58,238 nucleotides of DNA from positions 1 to 58,238 of the forward strand of contig NZ_PDWW01000028.1 of NCBI RefSeq assembly GCF_010093445.1. The letters run 5' to 3'. Position 1 is the first letter of the stretch. Every line of letters begins with the position of its first letter. Under the pieces are notes generated by a model that ran no database searches, was not told the DNA's origin, and saw only the letters and a program-made list of their open reading frames with translations. Positions 57,989-58,238 of the stretch are shown piece by piece. Source of the stretch: Pseudoxanthomonas japonensis (lineage in GTDB: Bacteria; Pseudomonadota; Gammaproteobacteria; Xanthomonadales; Xanthomonadaceae). Position numbers and translations under genes: made by a program.

Positions 57989-58238
57989 ATGAGCGACGCG
58001 CCAAGCCGCGGTCGTGCGGCGTCGCTGAGTCCGCTGGACAGGGAAGACCTCCACATCAAACGGCACGAGCGCAGCATCGGCTCCCTCGTGAGCCTGCTGG
58101 TGCATGCCCTGTTCCTGCTGGCCCTGCTGTACTCCTCCCAGATCACCCTGGCCCCACCCGAAGGCAGCGCCAGCGGCGGCGCCCGCGTCAAAGTCGACTT
58201 CCTGGGCGAGACCACCCAGGACGACCAGCGCGTTCCCG
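57989..58238 (+). CDS. Membrane-anchored protein, N-terminal part (runs off window)
   Basis: The ATG at 57989 opens an uninterrupted frame to the window end (83 codons visible). It starts MSDAPSRGRAASLSPLDRED, followed by LHIKRHERSIGSLVSLLVHALFLLALLYSSQITLAPPEG, i.e. a basic stretch then one transmembrane helix (about 31-50), and a Gly/Ser-rich, periplasmic-looking region VKVDFLGETTQDDQRV. The layout is TonB/TolA-like (short cytoplasmic start, one membrane anchor, periplasmic extension), but the identifying domain lies outside the window. It is GC-rich, so it marks the right edge of the AT-rich island. Confidence 0.6.
   Translation, partial: MSDAPSRGRAASLSPLDREDLHIKRHERSIGSLVSLLVHALFLLALLYSSQITLAPPEGSASGGARVKVDFLGETTQDDQRVP

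Overview
This GC-rich window (most genes show strong third-position G/C bias) looks like chromosomal DNA of a gammaproteobacterium of the Xanthomonadaceae/Lysobacteraceae, probably Pseudoxanthomonas or a close relative. This is inferred from the gene families (DUF6164, DUF6151, YaiI, PA2169-type four-helix bundle, LigD/Ku) and from many GTAG-footed palindromic repeats of the kind known as SMAG in Stenotrophomonas. No rRNA, tRNA or CRISPR array was seen.

Layout. 0-7.7 kb: two SRPBCC proteins, a DUF6164 protein, an FKBP lipoprotein, a beta-lactamase-fold hydrolase, a flavoprotein, RidA, a DUF998 membrane protein and a MASE2 diguanylate cyclase. 7.7-11.3 kb: the most interesting locus. It is a minus-strand cluster of a peptide backbone N-methyltransferase of the split-borosin (SonM/OphMA) type, a GNAT acetyltransferase, a small precursor-like peptide gene, and a TPR/transmembrane/GGDEF protein whose start overlaps the precursor gene. 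11.4-20.5 kb: thioredoxin 2, a TPR protein, RNA 2',3'-cyclic phosphodiesterase, an M13 peptidase, an MHYT-GGDEF-EAL protein, DUF6151, HDOD and PA2169-like genes. 20.6-24.8 kb: an NHEJ operon, Ku - GIY-YIG-like protein - LigD. 24.9-42.5 kb: mostly housekeeping and secreted enzymes (M14 peptidase, methyltransferase, PHB depolymerase-like esterase, proline-rich lipoprotein hydrolase, LD-carboxypeptidase, large esterase, DHFR-like, VOC, membrane AraC regulator with DUF2306, and a beta-propeller diguanylate cyclase).

42.5-44.0 kb holds a REP-associated tyrosine transposase (RAYT) with three paired palindromic units on each side. 44.0-50 kb: a DUF2892 protein with a perfect FNR-type box upstream, a Tat-signal threonine-aldolase-like enzyme, an SPFH/zinc-ribbon/membrane operon resembling Bacillus YdjI/YdjG, and a RIO-type kinase. 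48.6-53.2 kb is dense in at least three families of palindromic repeats. 53.2-54.8 kb: an amidohydrolase and an ArsR/SdpR-like regulator with a probable leaderless promoter and a small membrane protein. 54.97-55.2 kb is an unusual 21-bp tandem array that keeps exact three-base register.

55.86-57.98 kb is a visibly AT-rich island holding an AAA/ABC-type ATPase overlapping a small PD-(D/E)XK-like protein. This is a plausible, possibly undescribed, two-gene defence system acquired by transfer. The window ends inside a membrane-anchored gene.

Five c-di-GMP or signalling output proteins (three diguanylate cyclases, one GGDEF-EAL, one HDOD) fall within 36 kb, so second-messenger signalling is a theme. 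The two candidate novel systems are the borosin cluster and the ATPase/nuclease pair.
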